From an uncultured Campylobacter sp. (GTDB lineage: Bacteria > Campylobacterota > Campylobacteria > Campylobacterales > Campylobacteraceae), in contig NZ_CALHHX010000210.1 in assembly GCF_938030685.1 (NCBI RefSeq), positions 1-15,263 on the forward strand: a stretch of 15,263 nt of DNA. The letters are read 5' to 3'. The notes under the pieces were generated by a model. The model had not been told where the DNA came from, did no database searches, and saw only the letters and a list, made by a program, of their open reading frames with translations. Of this stretch, positions 1-7,274 are shown in pieces. Both the position numbers and the translations under genes were made by a program. The number at the start of each line of letters is the position of its first letter. The stretch's first letter is position 1.

Positions 1-2
1 AC

Positions 3-1547
3 GGCGTGCGCGGCAGGGTCGAGAGCAAGGCGCCGAAGCATTTCCGCGAAGCGCTATATCAGATGGCAAATTTCCTTGGAATTTTACAAAGCGAATGGGC
101 GGGCGCACAGGCGTTTAGCAGCTTTGACACCTATCTGGCGCCATACGTTTTCCGCGATAAATTAAGCGACGATGAGGTCAAAAAGGCGATCACGAGCTTC
201 GTGTTTAACCTAAACGTCCCAGCGCGTTGGGGGCAGAGCCCGTTTACCAACGTCACGATCGATATGACCTGCCCGGATGATCTAAAAACGCAGATCCCTA
301 CGCATAACAACGAGCATCTATTTAAAAATTTACGCGACGAGGAGCTTTTGGCCGAGGCTAAAAGGCGCGGCAAGGGCTCGCTTGAGGCGATGACTTACGG
401 CGATTTCGAGCCTGAGATGAACCGCATTGTGATCGCGTTTTACGAGGTTTTAACGACGGGCGATAAGTGCGGCCAGCCCTTTACCTTCCCGATTCCTACG
501 GTAAATTTAACGGAGGAGTTTGATTGGGATACTCCTGCGGCCGACGCGGTATTCGAAAACACCGCCAAAGTAGGCTCTAGCTATTTTCAAAATTTTATCG
601 GCTCGCAATATATCACGAACGAAAAGGGCGAGCGCGTACCCAATCCAAAGGCGTATAAACCTGGCGCCGTACGCTCGATGTGCTGCCGCTTGCAGCTTGA
701 TCTGCGCGAGCTTCTTAAGCGCGGTGGAGGACTTTTCGGAAGCGCGGAGATGACGGGAAGCATCGGCGTCGTAACGATAAATTTAGCCCGCCTAGGCTAT
801 CTGTATAAAAATAACGAAGAGGCGCTGTATGCGAGGCTGGATGAGCTTTTGGAGCTTGCTAAATCGACGCTTGAAAAGAAGCGAAAATTCGTTACCGAGA
901 TGTTCGAGCGCGGCTTGTATCCATATACGAAGCGCTATCTGCCAGGCTTTAACAACCATTTCAGCACTATCGGTATCAACGGTGCAAACGAGATGATCCG
1001 AAATTTTAGTGGAAATAAAGAGGATATTACGACGGAATTCGGGCGTAAATTTGCCCTTAAAATGGTTGAGTATCTGCGCGAGAAGATCCGCTCGTTTCAG
1101 GAACAGACTGGCAATCTATACAATCTCGAAGCTACGCCTGCAGAGGGTACGACGTATCGCTTCGCTAAAGAGGACAAGAAGCGCTACGCAGATATCATCC
1201 AAGCAGGATTTGATAAAAACATATACTACACCAACTCTACGCAGCTTCCGGCAAATTTTGGAAGCGATCCATTTGAGGCGCTGGCGATGCAGGACGAGCT
1301 GCAAAGCTCCTATACCGGCGGCACGGTGCTGCATCTGTATATGAAGGAGCGCATCAGCTCGGCTCAGGCGTGCAAACAGCTCGTAAAAAGCGTAGTGCAA
1401 AACTACAAGCTTCCTTATATCACGATTACGCCGATTTTCAGCGTCTGCCATAAGCACGGCTACATCAGCGGCGAGCATGAATACTGCCCGAAATGCGATG
1501 AGGAGCTGCTGGCGGAATACAAAGCCAAGCAGAGCAAGGGCGCCTAA
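3..1547 (+). CDS. nrdD: Anaerobic (class III) ribonucleoside-triphosphate reductase, catalytic part; 5' end outside window
   Basis: The reading frame is open to the left edge, so only the C-terminal ~514 residues are visible and the N-terminal ATP-cone is not. The enzyme reduces NTPs to dNTPs anaerobically with a glycyl radical and a thiyl cysteine. Residue numbers count from the GTG at base 6. I see the class III barrel signatures AGAQAFSSFDTYLAP (33-47), SMCCRL (224-229, C226/C227, where I place the candidate thiyl cysteine) and a GVVTINLARLGYL strand (254-266). A C-terminal zinc site follows: C481-x2-H484 and C494-x2-C497. In most NrdD proteins the radical loop comes about 15 residues after this zinc site. 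Here the protein ends in ...KAKQSKGA and TAA, with a second in-frame TAA 12 nt later, and the loop lies in the next ORF (1587-1751). Family assignment is very sure; whether the split is normal for this genus I cannot tell from one window. Confidence 0.95.
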   Translation, partial: GVRGRVESKAPKHFREALYQMANFLGILQSEWAGAQAFSSFDTYLAPYVFRDKLSDDEVKKAITSFVFNLNVPARWGQSPFTNVTIDMTCPDDLKTQIPTHNNEHLFKNLRDEELLAEAKRRGKGSLEAMTYGDFEPEMNRIVIAFYEVLTTGDKCGQPFTFPIPTVNLTEEFDWDTPAADAVFENTAKVGSSYFQNFIGSQYITNEKGERVPNPKAYKPGAVRSMCCRLQLDLRELLKRGGGLFGSAEMTGSIGVVTINLARLGYLYKNNEEALYARLDELLELAKSTLEKKRKFVTEMFERGLYPYTKRYLPGFNNHFSTIGINGANEMIRNFSGNKEDITTEFGRKFALKMVEYLREKIRSFQEQTGNLYNLEATPAEGTTYRFAKEDKKRYADIIQAGFDKNIYYTNSTQLPANFGSDPFEALAMQDELQSSYTGGTVLHLYMKERISSAQACKQLVKSVVQNYKLPYITITPIFSVCHKHGYISGEHEYCPKCDEELLAEYKAKQSKGA

Positions 1548-1575
1548 ATAGCGATTTAAATTTTAATCTTAATGA

Positions 1576-1580
1576 AAGGA
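1576..1580 (+). promoter_or_regulatory. Ribosome binding site of the glycyl-radical ORF
   Basis: AAGGA lies 6 nt before ATG 1587. It selects this ATG over another in-frame ATG at 1572, which has only AU-rich sequence before it. A dedicated site argues that the small ORF is translated in its own right and is not a sequencing-error tail of nrdD. Confidence 0.75.
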
Positions 1581-1586
1581 TGGAGA

Positions 1587-1751
1587 ATGGAATTTCCAAA
1601 AGAGTTAGAAGCAAAACGCACAAAATGCGTCGTTTACACAAGAGTGATGGGCTATTTGCGCCCAGTAGAGAGCTTTAATATCGGAAAGAAGGGCGAACAC
1701 AAAGAGCGCGTCTTTTTTGAAGAGAAAAAAGACAAAAAACAAATAGCCTAG
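1587..1751 (+). CDS. Free-standing glycyl-radical domain of NrdD (54 aa)
   Basis: The 54-residue product contains YTRVMGYLRPVESFNIGKKG. This is the conserved C-terminal NrdD loop (RVxGYxRPV...N.GK), with the radical-bearing glycine at G22. The rest is charged: N-terminal KELEAKRTK and C-terminal FFEEKKDKKQIA. It lies 39 nt after the nrdD stop codon in the same frame, has its own AAGGA site, and sits 17 nt before nrdG, so the order is catalytic body, radical loop, activase. By family knowledge, NrdG abstracts a hydrogen from this glycine. The inference is that the loop docks into the NrdD barrel as a separate polypeptide, comparable to the spare-part protein GrcA/YfiD for pyruvate formate-lyase, but here the main protein appears to lack its own loop altogether. 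The alternative is a disrupted gene; two in-frame stops and a good ribosome site speak against a simple sequencing error. Confidence 0.88.
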   Translation: MEFPKELEAKRTKCVVYTRVMGYLRPVESFNIGKKGEHKERVFFEEKKDKKQIA

Positions 1752-1768
1752 TCGCCGCTACCGGCCAA

Positions 1769-2491
1769 ATGCAACAAACGCATACGAAGCCGCCGCAAGC
1801 CTTAAATCTGCGTAACGCGCAGATTTACGAGATCACGCCGTTTACGATGCTTGATTTTCCTGATCACATCGCCGCGATCGCGTGGTTTTGCGGCTGCAAT
1901 ATGCGCTGCATATACTGCTATAACCCTCAAATCGTTACTTCACGGGGTAAAATTTCAAACGAAGAGTTTCTGCGCTTTTTGGATGCGCGCGCGGGCAAGC
2001 TTCAGGGCATCGTATTTAGCGGCGGCGAATGCACCTGTGCGAGCGATTTTATCCCGCTGGCCCACGAAGTTAAGCAGCGCGGCTTTTTGCTCAAAGTAGA
2101 TACCAACGGCTCAAATCCGAAAAAGATCGAAGAGGCGCTAAGCCTAGGGCTGATCGATTATATCGCGCTTGATTTTAAGGCGCCGCGGCAGGATTTTGAG
2201 CTCATCACGAAGTCAAGCTTATACGATAAATTTCTGCAAACTCTTAGGCTTTTGCTGCGGCAAAATTTTAAATTTGAGGTGCGTACGACCGTGCATGCCG
2301 ATTTTTTAAACGAAGCAAAGATCGAGCAGATGGCGCAAATTCTATACAGCGAGGGTTATCGCGGCGTCTATTATCTGCAAAACTTTCTACCCACCGGCGA
2401 TAATTTCGGTAATTTAAACGCGCCGCTTGCGGGCTTTGATCCAAGCAAAATCCGCACCGATCTAAAGATAAAACTTCGAAATTTTGATTAA
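1769..2491 (+). CDS. nrdG: NrdG-type radical-SAM activase of anaerobic ribonucleotide reductase
   Basis: The 240-residue radical-SAM protein generates the glycyl radical on the NrdD radical loop using a [4Fe-4S] cluster and S-adenosylmethionine. The cluster motif is C43-x3-C47-x2-C50 (CNMRCIYC), with the SAM-binding GGE at 85-87 (FSGGECTC) and a VDTNG strand near 110. The opening YEITPFTMLDFPDH matches the longer NrdG form (often called NrdG2) rather than the short ~155-residue E. coli enzyme. It is the third gene of a tight run, 17 nt after the radical-loop ORF. No convincing Shine-Dalgarno precedes ATG 1769, so translation is probably coupled to the ORF before it. The start is supported only by the alignment-like position of the TPFTMLDFPD motif. 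The protein could serve a different glycyl-radical partner, but the context makes NrdD by far the best candidate. Confidence 0.92.
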   Translation: MQQTHTKPPQALNLRNAQIYEITPFTMLDFPDHIAAIAWFCGCNMRCIYCYNPQIVTSRGKISNEEFLRFLDARAGKLQGIVFSGGECTCASDFIPLAHEVKQRGFLLKVDTNGSNPKKIEEALSLGLIDYIALDFKAPRQDFELITKSSLYDKFLQTLRLLLRQNFKFEVRTTVHADFLNEAKIEQMAQILYSEGYRGVYYLQNFLPTGDNFGNLNAPLAGFDPSKIRTDLKIKLRNFD

Positions 2492-2906
2492 ATTTGCGCC
2501 GCCACGAGCGTCTTGCCGCGATGAGCGCGATGAAATTTTATCTAGCGCGCATTGTCCGTGTGCATTGAGCCGTGATAAATTTTTACCTCGTCGTTTGCCG
2601 CAATGGTGCTTACTGCAGGCATTGGCGAAAAGTAAATAGATGGAATCGCACCGCATGCCTTTAAAATTTCATCATAAAATTCTTCCATCATAAAATTTTA
2701 CCCCAAAGCTTCGCCGTAAAATTTCATTTCAAAGCTCCAAGTATACAGCCGGTATAAAATTTAGCTTTTGCTCGCTCGGTCGCAAAATTCCGCCATGTGC
2801 TCCTGCCGAGCTGTGTGCGTCTTATAAAATTCCGCGCAAATTTTTACGGGTGAAATTTCACGCCTTTAAATTTTGCCCGCAAAGCCTTCGATAAGATTTT
2901 TTTCGT
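2492..2906. other. Gene-poor spacer between nrdG and nrdB
   Basis: This ~415 nt has no recognised gene. The minus strand carries several short, ATG-started, stop-interrupted pieces of protein-like composition (for example around 2790, 2730 and 2691). They could be the debris of a decayed gene or chance translation of AAATTT-rich DNA. No tRNA, IS end or strong terminator was seen. Confidence 0.5.
2542..2691 (-). CDS. Doubtful small ORF, possibly a gene remnant (49 aa)
   Basis: On the minus strand ATG ATG opens 49 codons beginning MMEEFYDEILKACGAIPSIY and ending VKIYHGSMHTDNAR before TAG. Codon choice resembles its neighbours and the composition looks like a folded protein rather than random sequence. 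It has no clear ribosome site, a TAA lies in frame three codons upstream, and beyond that comes another short in-frame stretch (ending KFYGEALG). I do not recognise the family. It may be the tail of a degraded gene; it could equally be fortuitous. Confidence 0.25.
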   Translation of the reverse strand: MMEEFYDEILKACGAIPSIYFSPMPAVSTIAANDEVKIYHGSMHTDNAR

Positions 2907-2912
2907 TACAAT
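2907..2912 (+). promoter_or_regulatory. Probable -10 box of nrdB
   Basis: TACAAT lies 28 nt before the nrdB ATG and just downstream of a T-run (TTTTTTT near 2897-2903). That is the usual look of a Campylobacter sigma-70 promoter, where a periodic T-rich tract replaces the -35 box. No NrdR-like palindrome was seen nearby. Confidence 0.5.
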
Positions 2913-2940
2913 ACGCCCTAAATTTTTAAAAAGGCAAAAA

Positions 2941-3963
2941 ATGGATAGGAAAAAAATCTACAATCCCTTCTCCGACGAGACCCTTACCGATCGCAAGATC
3001 TTCGGCGGCAATCCGCAGGGTATTTTAAATTTTACCAAAGCGAAATATCAATGGGCGCTGAAGCTTTGGGATCTGATGGAGGCCAACACCTGGTTTCCCA
3101 AAGAGGTCGATACCACCGACGACGTGCGCGATTATAACTTCAATCTCACAAGCGCCGAGAAGCGGATGTACGATCTCGTGTGGAGCCAGCTGATATCAAT
3201 GGATAGCTTTCAGACCAACAATCTCGCCGATAATATCAACCCCTACATCACGGCTCCGGAGATCAACGCCGTGCTCGCGCGCCAAGCCTACGAGGAGGCC
3301 AACCACAGCAAATCCTACGCCGTCATGGTCGAGGCGATCTGTGAAAACACCGATCTCATTTACGAGATGGAGAAGCACGACGATATGCTCCGCAGGAAAA
3401 ACGACTACATCTCAAGCGTCTATGAGGAGCTTGCGGGCGAGGTTAGCGACGATAAGCTGCTGCTAGCGATGGTGGCGAATCAAATTTTAGAAGGCATCTA
3501 CTTCTACAGTGGCTTTACGTCGATCTATGCGCTAGCGCGTGCGGGCAAGATGCTAGGCAGCGCGCAGATGATCCGCTTCATACAGCGCGACGAGATCACA
3601 CATCTTCTGCTTTTTCAAAACATGATAAATTCCGTCCGCAAGGAGCGCGCCGATCTGTTTAATAAACGCAACGTGGATAAAATTTACGAAATGTTCGAGA
3701 CGGCGGGAAACTTAGAGATCGATTGGGGCAAATACATCACGGATAATCAAATCATGGGCTTTACGGACGACATCATCGAAGAATACATCCACTATCTGGT
3801 CGATCAGCGCCTGCTTGCCATCGGACTTGAGAAGCGATACGGCGCGAAACATCCGATAAAATGGGTCGATGATTTTTCTAAATTTAATGATCAAAAGAGC
3901 AACTTTTTCGAGAGCAAGGTCACGAACTACAGCAAAGGAAGCTTGAGTTTCGATGATTTTTAG
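2941..3963 (+). CDS. nrdB: Class I ribonucleoside-diphosphate reductase, beta subunit (tyrosyl radical)
   Basis: The 340-residue ferritin-like R2 subunit makes the oxygen-dependent di-metal/tyrosyl radical used by NrdA. All six metal ligands can be placed by spacing against E. coli NrdB: D88 (in LISMDSFQ), E119 and H122 (YEEANHSKSY), E184 (NQILEGIYF), E218 and H221 (RDEITH). The radical tyrosine is Y126, four residues after H122 as in E. coli (H118/Y122). The acidic/aromatic tail SLSFDDF is the expected NrdA-docking peptide. The start is fixed by the usual N-terminus and an AAGG four codons upstream. nrdA is not in the window, so the two class I subunits are encoded apart. The gene sits beside the anaerobic nrdD/nrdG genes but has its own promoter 449 nt beyond nrdG, which allows separate control. 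Confidence 0.96.
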   Translation: MDRKKIYNPFSDETLTDRKIFGGNPQGILNFTKAKYQWALKLWDLMEANTWFPKEVDTTDDVRDYNFNLTSAEKRMYDLVWSQLISMDSFQTNNLADNINPYITAPEINAVLARQAYEEANHSKSYAVMVEAICENTDLIYEMEKHDDMLRRKNDYISSVYEELAGEVSDDKLLLAMVANQILEGIYFYSGFTSIYALARAGKMLGSAQMIRFIQRDEITHLLLFQNMINSVRKERADLFNKRNVDKIYEMFETAGNLEIDWGKYITDNQIMGFTDDIIEEYIHYLVDQRLLAIGLEKRYGAKHPIKWVDDFSKFNDQKSNFFESKVTNYSKGSLSFDDF

Positions 3964-4242
3964 CGGATTTTACGGTTTGAAATTTTGCTCTGCCGCATTG
4001 CGGCACGGATACTTTGCAGATACTTGTTCGGCGTGGTTTGGATGCGCGATAAGTGCAGAAGCCATATTACCTGCAAAATTTTTAAAATTTAGCCGCGCTA
4101 TGTATTTAAAAAACGCAGCTCATGCTCTTTTGGCGCGGAGTGGACTTTCGGGAATTTTTAAAAATTTTAGCGGCTTGGAATTTAGACGAGGCGAAAGCTT
4201 TTGCGGCTTTAAATTTAATGTCTGGTCGGGCGGGAGTGCGCT
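3964..4242 (+). other. Spacer between nrdB and pcm, with one hairpin
   Basis: About 280 nt without a convincing gene. At 3991-4005 TGCCGC-ATT-GCGGCA forms a perfect 6-bp hairpin 28 nt after the nrdB stop. It has no U-run after it, so it is at best a weak terminator or 3'-end stabiliser. The rest is AAATTT-rich. A forward frame starting at 3953 stays open to 4255 but overlaps both neighbours and looks spurious. Confidence 0.45.
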
Positions 4243-4878
4243 ATGGTTTCGCTAGAGCGGCTTCGCTGCGAAAAGATGGCGAACGACATCGCCGAGCAGG
4301 TTAGCTTAAATCCTGCGCTTTTTGAGGCGTTTTGCAGCGTCGCTAGAAGCGAGTTCGCCCCGCTTGGCGCGCACGCTTTCAGCCTTAACGCGCAACCCAT
4401 TTTGGCTAGCCAGTGGATCAGCTCACCGCTGACGGTCGCGCGCATGACGATGGCGCTAAGCGTAGATCCGAAGGTCGAGAAAATTTTAGAGATCGGCTGC
4501 GGCAGCGGCTATCAAGCGGCGATTTTAAGTAGGATGGTTCACCGCGTCTTTGCCGTCGAGCGCGTCGAGCGGCTGGTGGGCGAGGCTAAAAGGCACTTTG
4601 CAAATCTCGGGATTTCAAACATCAGCTTGCGTCACGACGACGGAAATGCCGGGTGGAAAAATTTTGCCCCTTTTGATAGGATCTTGCTCTCCGCATGCGC
4701 CGAGCGGATCGACGAGCGGCTGTTTGCGCAGCTGGCAATCGGCGGGATTTTGGTCGCTCCGATGAATAGGGGCGGCTCGCAAAAGATCGTTAGATTTAAT
4801 AAAATTTCGCCGAGCGAGATCAAGGAAGAGGAACTCGGCGCCTGCGAATTCGTCCCGCTGGTGCAGGGTCGCGGATAG
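4243..4878 (+). CDS. pcm: Protein-L-isoaspartate O-methyltransferase
   Basis: The 211-residue SAM-dependent repair enzyme methylates L-isoaspartyl residues in damaged proteins; E. coli Pcm is 208 residues. Visible signatures are the substrate-side block NAQPILASQWISSPLTVARM (about 49-68), SAM motif I ILEIGCGSGYQAAIL (about 81-95), an acidic motif II strand (VFAVERVERL) and the late strand GGILVAPM. The start is set by GGGAG at 4232-4236, 6 nt before ATG 4243, and by family length. It follows nrdB on the same strand after ~280 nt; from memory a nrdB-pcm neighbourhood also occurs in C. jejuni. Product assignment is firm. Whether it is co-transcribed with nrdB is open, because the spacer contains a hairpin. 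Confidence 0.93.
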   Translation: MVSLERLRCEKMANDIAEQVSLNPALFEAFCSVARSEFAPLGAHAFSLNAQPILASQWISSPLTVARMTMALSVDPKVEKILEIGCGSGYQAAILSRMVHRVFAVERVERLVGEAKRHFANLGISNISLRHDDGNAGWKNFAPFDRILLSACAERIDERLFAQLAIGGILVAPMNRGGSQKIVRFNKISPSEIKEEELGACEFVPLVQGRG

Positions 4879-4997
4879 ATCTAGCACGCAGTAAATTTTA
4901 AAATTTCCTACCGCCGCGGGCGCGTAAATTTAATAAAATTTGCTTTTGCGCTCCGCTGCGAAATCAGAGTTTTATTAATTATTTATTTAAATTCAAG

Positions 4998-5003
4998 TAC
5001 AAT
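4998..5003 (+). promoter_or_regulatory. Probable -10 box of the McrB-like gene
   Basis: TACAAT lies 29 nt before ATG 5033, preceded by an AT-rich, T-periodic stretch (TTATTTATTTAAATTC). AAGGA at 5022-5026 is the ribosome site, 6 nt before the ATG. Confidence 0.5.
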
Positions 5004-5032
5004 ATGCAATTTTAATCTTACAAGGATGAGTC

Positions 5033-6835
5033 ATGCAAGATTTTAGCAAGGAAAAGATAGAGTCGCTGGTTGTCAGCTGGAAAAATCACAACAAAAACCA
5101 ATTCTGGCTCAAAAAACAAACCGCGATATCAAAGTATTTAGGCGAGATCAAGCGCTGCCTGGCGAGCTTTGATGAGACCGAGAACGAGTTTTTGCAAACT
5201 TTATATATAAATCTCAGCGACGGCAATCTTAGAAGTTGTAAAATTTTATCTTTGGGCGAGAAGTTCGCGCACGCCGAGTATTTCTTTATGGATCAGTTTT
5301 TTGATTCCAATATCAGTGCGTTTTATTATGATTTCGCTTTCAAAGACCGCATCGTCGGCAAAAAGGAGCTCTTTCCTAAAAATGCCGTAAAAAGCGTAGA
5401 TAGCGTGCTTAGCGGCGAGGATAAAAACATCGTCTCGCTTTATGTTTTTATCGAAAACATCATCAAAAATTTCAATAGCTATTCGCAGGAGCGCACCGCT
5501 CGCGATATTTTTAAACAAAAGCTAGTCAATTTCTACGATGAGCTTTACAGGCTTCTTACGGCGGTGGATAGCGCTTTGGCGATCGATTTTTTCGACGTCG
5601 CGCTGCATAATCAGCCCTTCGTGCTGATGGAATTTTTAAAATCCGCGATAAATGCCGATAATTTCTATCTGATCGACAGCTACCTAAGCGACGACGGAAT
5701 GCTAAATTTAGGGCTTGCCGAGGACGGCGATTTCGCGCAAATTTCGCGCGAGAAGCTCTATCTGCTAGCCAGCATATTTGCGCAGTGCAACGATGAGTTT
5801 CCGACTCTCATTTATCGCGATGAAACCGCGCAAATTTTATCCTTGCTCTACGACGAAAAGGTTGAAATTTTTGAAGAATTTTACGAAGTAAGTTCGCGAT
5901 TTATCGCGGAATTTACCCCGTATCCGCAGGACGTCGTGGGTGCGGCTAGGATCGTGTACTCCTCGCTGTTTTTCGAATACGTCAAAAACTACAAAAGCGA
6001 AGAGGTCGCAAAAAATACGATATTTTACGGCGCGATCGGCACGGGCAAAACTCGCAGATTACGATCTTTGATCACCGAAAAGAAGCTTGCGACAAAAAAT
6101 TTCCGCTACGTTTGCCTACACGAAGGCTTTGAATATCGTGATTTCATCGACGGATTTTACGGCGAAAGCTTCATTAGCGGCGAGTTTAAGGCGCTGTGCA
6201 AAGAGGCGCTAAACGATCCGAAGGGCGAGTATTATTTTCTGATCGACAATGCAAGTGCTTCGAGCTTGGATAAAATTTTTGGCGAGGCGGCGGTACTTTT
6301 GGATCGCCGCTACGACGAGGAAGATGAGCTTTCGCTGATCCGCACGAAAAACTCCCATGTAATCGACGGCTTTGAAGAGGGCGAGAAAGCGCGCGCCAGC
6401 GTCGTTTTAAAGGACGGCCGCTCATATTTTGCGGTGCCTAAAAATTTATACGTCCTATGCACTCTAAGTGGGCACAAATGCGTTTCGCCGTCGATTGCAA
6501 AGGCGTTTAGATGGATCAGATGCGAGTGCGATTACGGCGCGCTTGAGGATTATTTAAGAGATCGCGAGATCGTAAATGCAAGCGCGGTCGTTGCGGTTTG
6601 CAAGGCTCTGAATAAGTTTATCGCCGATGAGGCAAGCGGTCTCGGCGCGATTGGACACGGCGTATTTATGGGATTAGCGCGCTATCAAAACAACGCACAG
6701 ATCATGCAGGAGGGGCTAAACGGCTTTTTTGCCGAGGTGCTTGAGCCGATCTTTAGGTGCGCAGCGAGTGGCGAAGATACCGCCGCAAGCCTTAGCGAGT
6801 GCATCGCTGAAGCTAGAAGCGTGTTTAAATTTTAG
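5033..6835 (+). CDS. Orphan McrB-like AAA+ ATPase with degenerate Walker B
   Basis: The protein has 600 residues. Residues 1 to ~300 form an acidic, helical region I do not recognise. Residues ~305-580 follow the order of the McrB GTPase/AAA+ domain: Walker A GAIGTGKT (333-340), CLHEGFEYRDFIDGF (361-375, compare the McrB HQSYSYEDFIEG type), a Walker B position YYFLIDNASASSLDKIFGE (400-418) and VPKNLYVLCTLSGH (468-481). In typical McrB the last two read IDEINRxNLSKIFGE and GTMNTAD. Here the catalytic glutamate is N406 and the NTAD nucleotide signature is LSGH, so the usual hydrolysis and GTP motifs are altered while Walker A is intact. No McrC nuclease or other partner lies next to it; it is alone between pcm and moaE with its own promoter. 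It may be a former restriction or defence protein, or a Campylobacter-specific regulator. Function is unknown; the fold assignment is fairly secure. Confidence 0.8.
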   Translation: MQDFSKEKIESLVVSWKNHNKNQFWLKKQTAISKYLGEIKRCLASFDETENEFLQTLYINLSDGNLRSCKILSLGEKFAHAEYFFMDQFFDSNISAFYYDFAFKDRIVGKKELFPKNAVKSVDSVLSGEDKNIVSLYVFIENIIKNFNSYSQERTARDIFKQKLVNFYDELYRLLTAVDSALAIDFFDVALHNQPFVLMEFLKSAINADNFYLIDSYLSDDGMLNLGLAEDGDFAQISREKLYLLASIFAQCNDEFPTLIYRDETAQILSLLYDEKVEIFEEFYEVSSRFIAEFTPYPQDVVGAARIVYSSLFFEYVKNYKSEEVAKNTIFYGAIGTGKTRRLRSLITEKKLATKNFRYVCLHEGFEYRDFIDGFYGESFISGEFKALCKEALNDPKGEYYFLIDNASASSLDKIFGEAAVLLDRRYDEEDELSLIRTKNSHVIDGFEEGEKARASVVLKDGRSYFAVPKNLYVLCTLSGHKCVSPSIAKAFRWIRCECDYGALEDYLRDREIVNASAVVAVCKALNKFIADEASGLGAIGHGVFMGLARYQNNAQIMQEGLNGFFAEVLEPIFRCAASGEDTAASLSECIAEARSVFKF

Positions 6836-7240
6836 CCGCCGCTTAGCAGGAATGCCTATATTTGCAATGAAATTTTAAAATTTCATAGCACTGCGTTTCA
6901 TTTGTGCTCACGGATACGCCGCGCGAAATTGGGTTTAAATTTTGTTTTAATCCTGAAATGTTTGCGACATCGTGCTGCTGCTCTATTTATCAAATGCCGT
7001 AGCAATGCCGATCTATTAAATTGATATAAATTTAGACTTGAATTTTAGTTCTCGCTTGCCATGCTTATCGGAGCGCGAGCACGGAGTTGGATTGAAATTT
7101 TGATCTTTGAATTTAGCCTCAGCCGCTAAATTTACACAAAATCTTTATTTTGAAATTCTGCAGTATTTTCTACACGTAATTTTGCTTGTCGGCGCAATAG
7201 CGGTTTTGATTAAATTTAATTGAATTGAAGCAAACCTGTG
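6836..7240. other. Gene-free spacer after the McrB-like gene, with a 20-bp palindrome
   Basis: About 400 nt without a gene on either strand. At 6867-6886, 31 nt after the stop, lies a perfect 20-bp palindrome made almost only of A and T (ATGAAATTTT and its complement). It could act as a 3'-end hairpin for the upstream gene, but no U-run follows. A short CTCGC/GCGAG inverted repeat flanks 7052-7080. The rest shows nothing I can name. Confidence 0.45.
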
Positions 7241-7274
7241 GGGCTAAAATAGCGCATGCTTTTAAATTTAGCCC
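7241..7274 (-). terminator. Stem-loop at the moaE 3' end, possible terminator
   Basis: GGGCTAAA (7241-7248) pairs perfectly with TTTAGCCC (7267-7274). The 18-nt loop contains a GCATGC palindrome that can fold on itself. The stem overlaps the moaE stop codon. No U-run follows on the minus strand, so termination is likely but not proven. Confidence 0.4.

Noticed and set aside
1545..1586. nrdD disruption by a single sequencing error
   Set aside because: The two parts are in the same frame, separated by two separate TAA codons, and the second part has a well-spaced AAGGA and ATG. One base error cannot explain this.
2462..2656. A 64-codon minus-strand frame overlapping the nrdG end
   Set aside because: It runs into the nrdG 3' end, has no ribosome site and a basic, cysteine-rich random-looking composition. 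A different minus frame from 2691 looks more protein-like.
3953..4255. A 100-codon forward frame between nrdB and pcm
   Set aside because: It overlaps the end of nrdB and the start of pcm, has no ribosome site of its own, and its composition (repeated KF, NF, GF) is what AAATTT-rich DNA gives by chance.
6867..6886. 20-bp palindrome as an operator or recombination site
   Set aside because: It consists of the AAATTTT word that is common all over this DNA; no protein partner or second copy in a meaningful position was seen.
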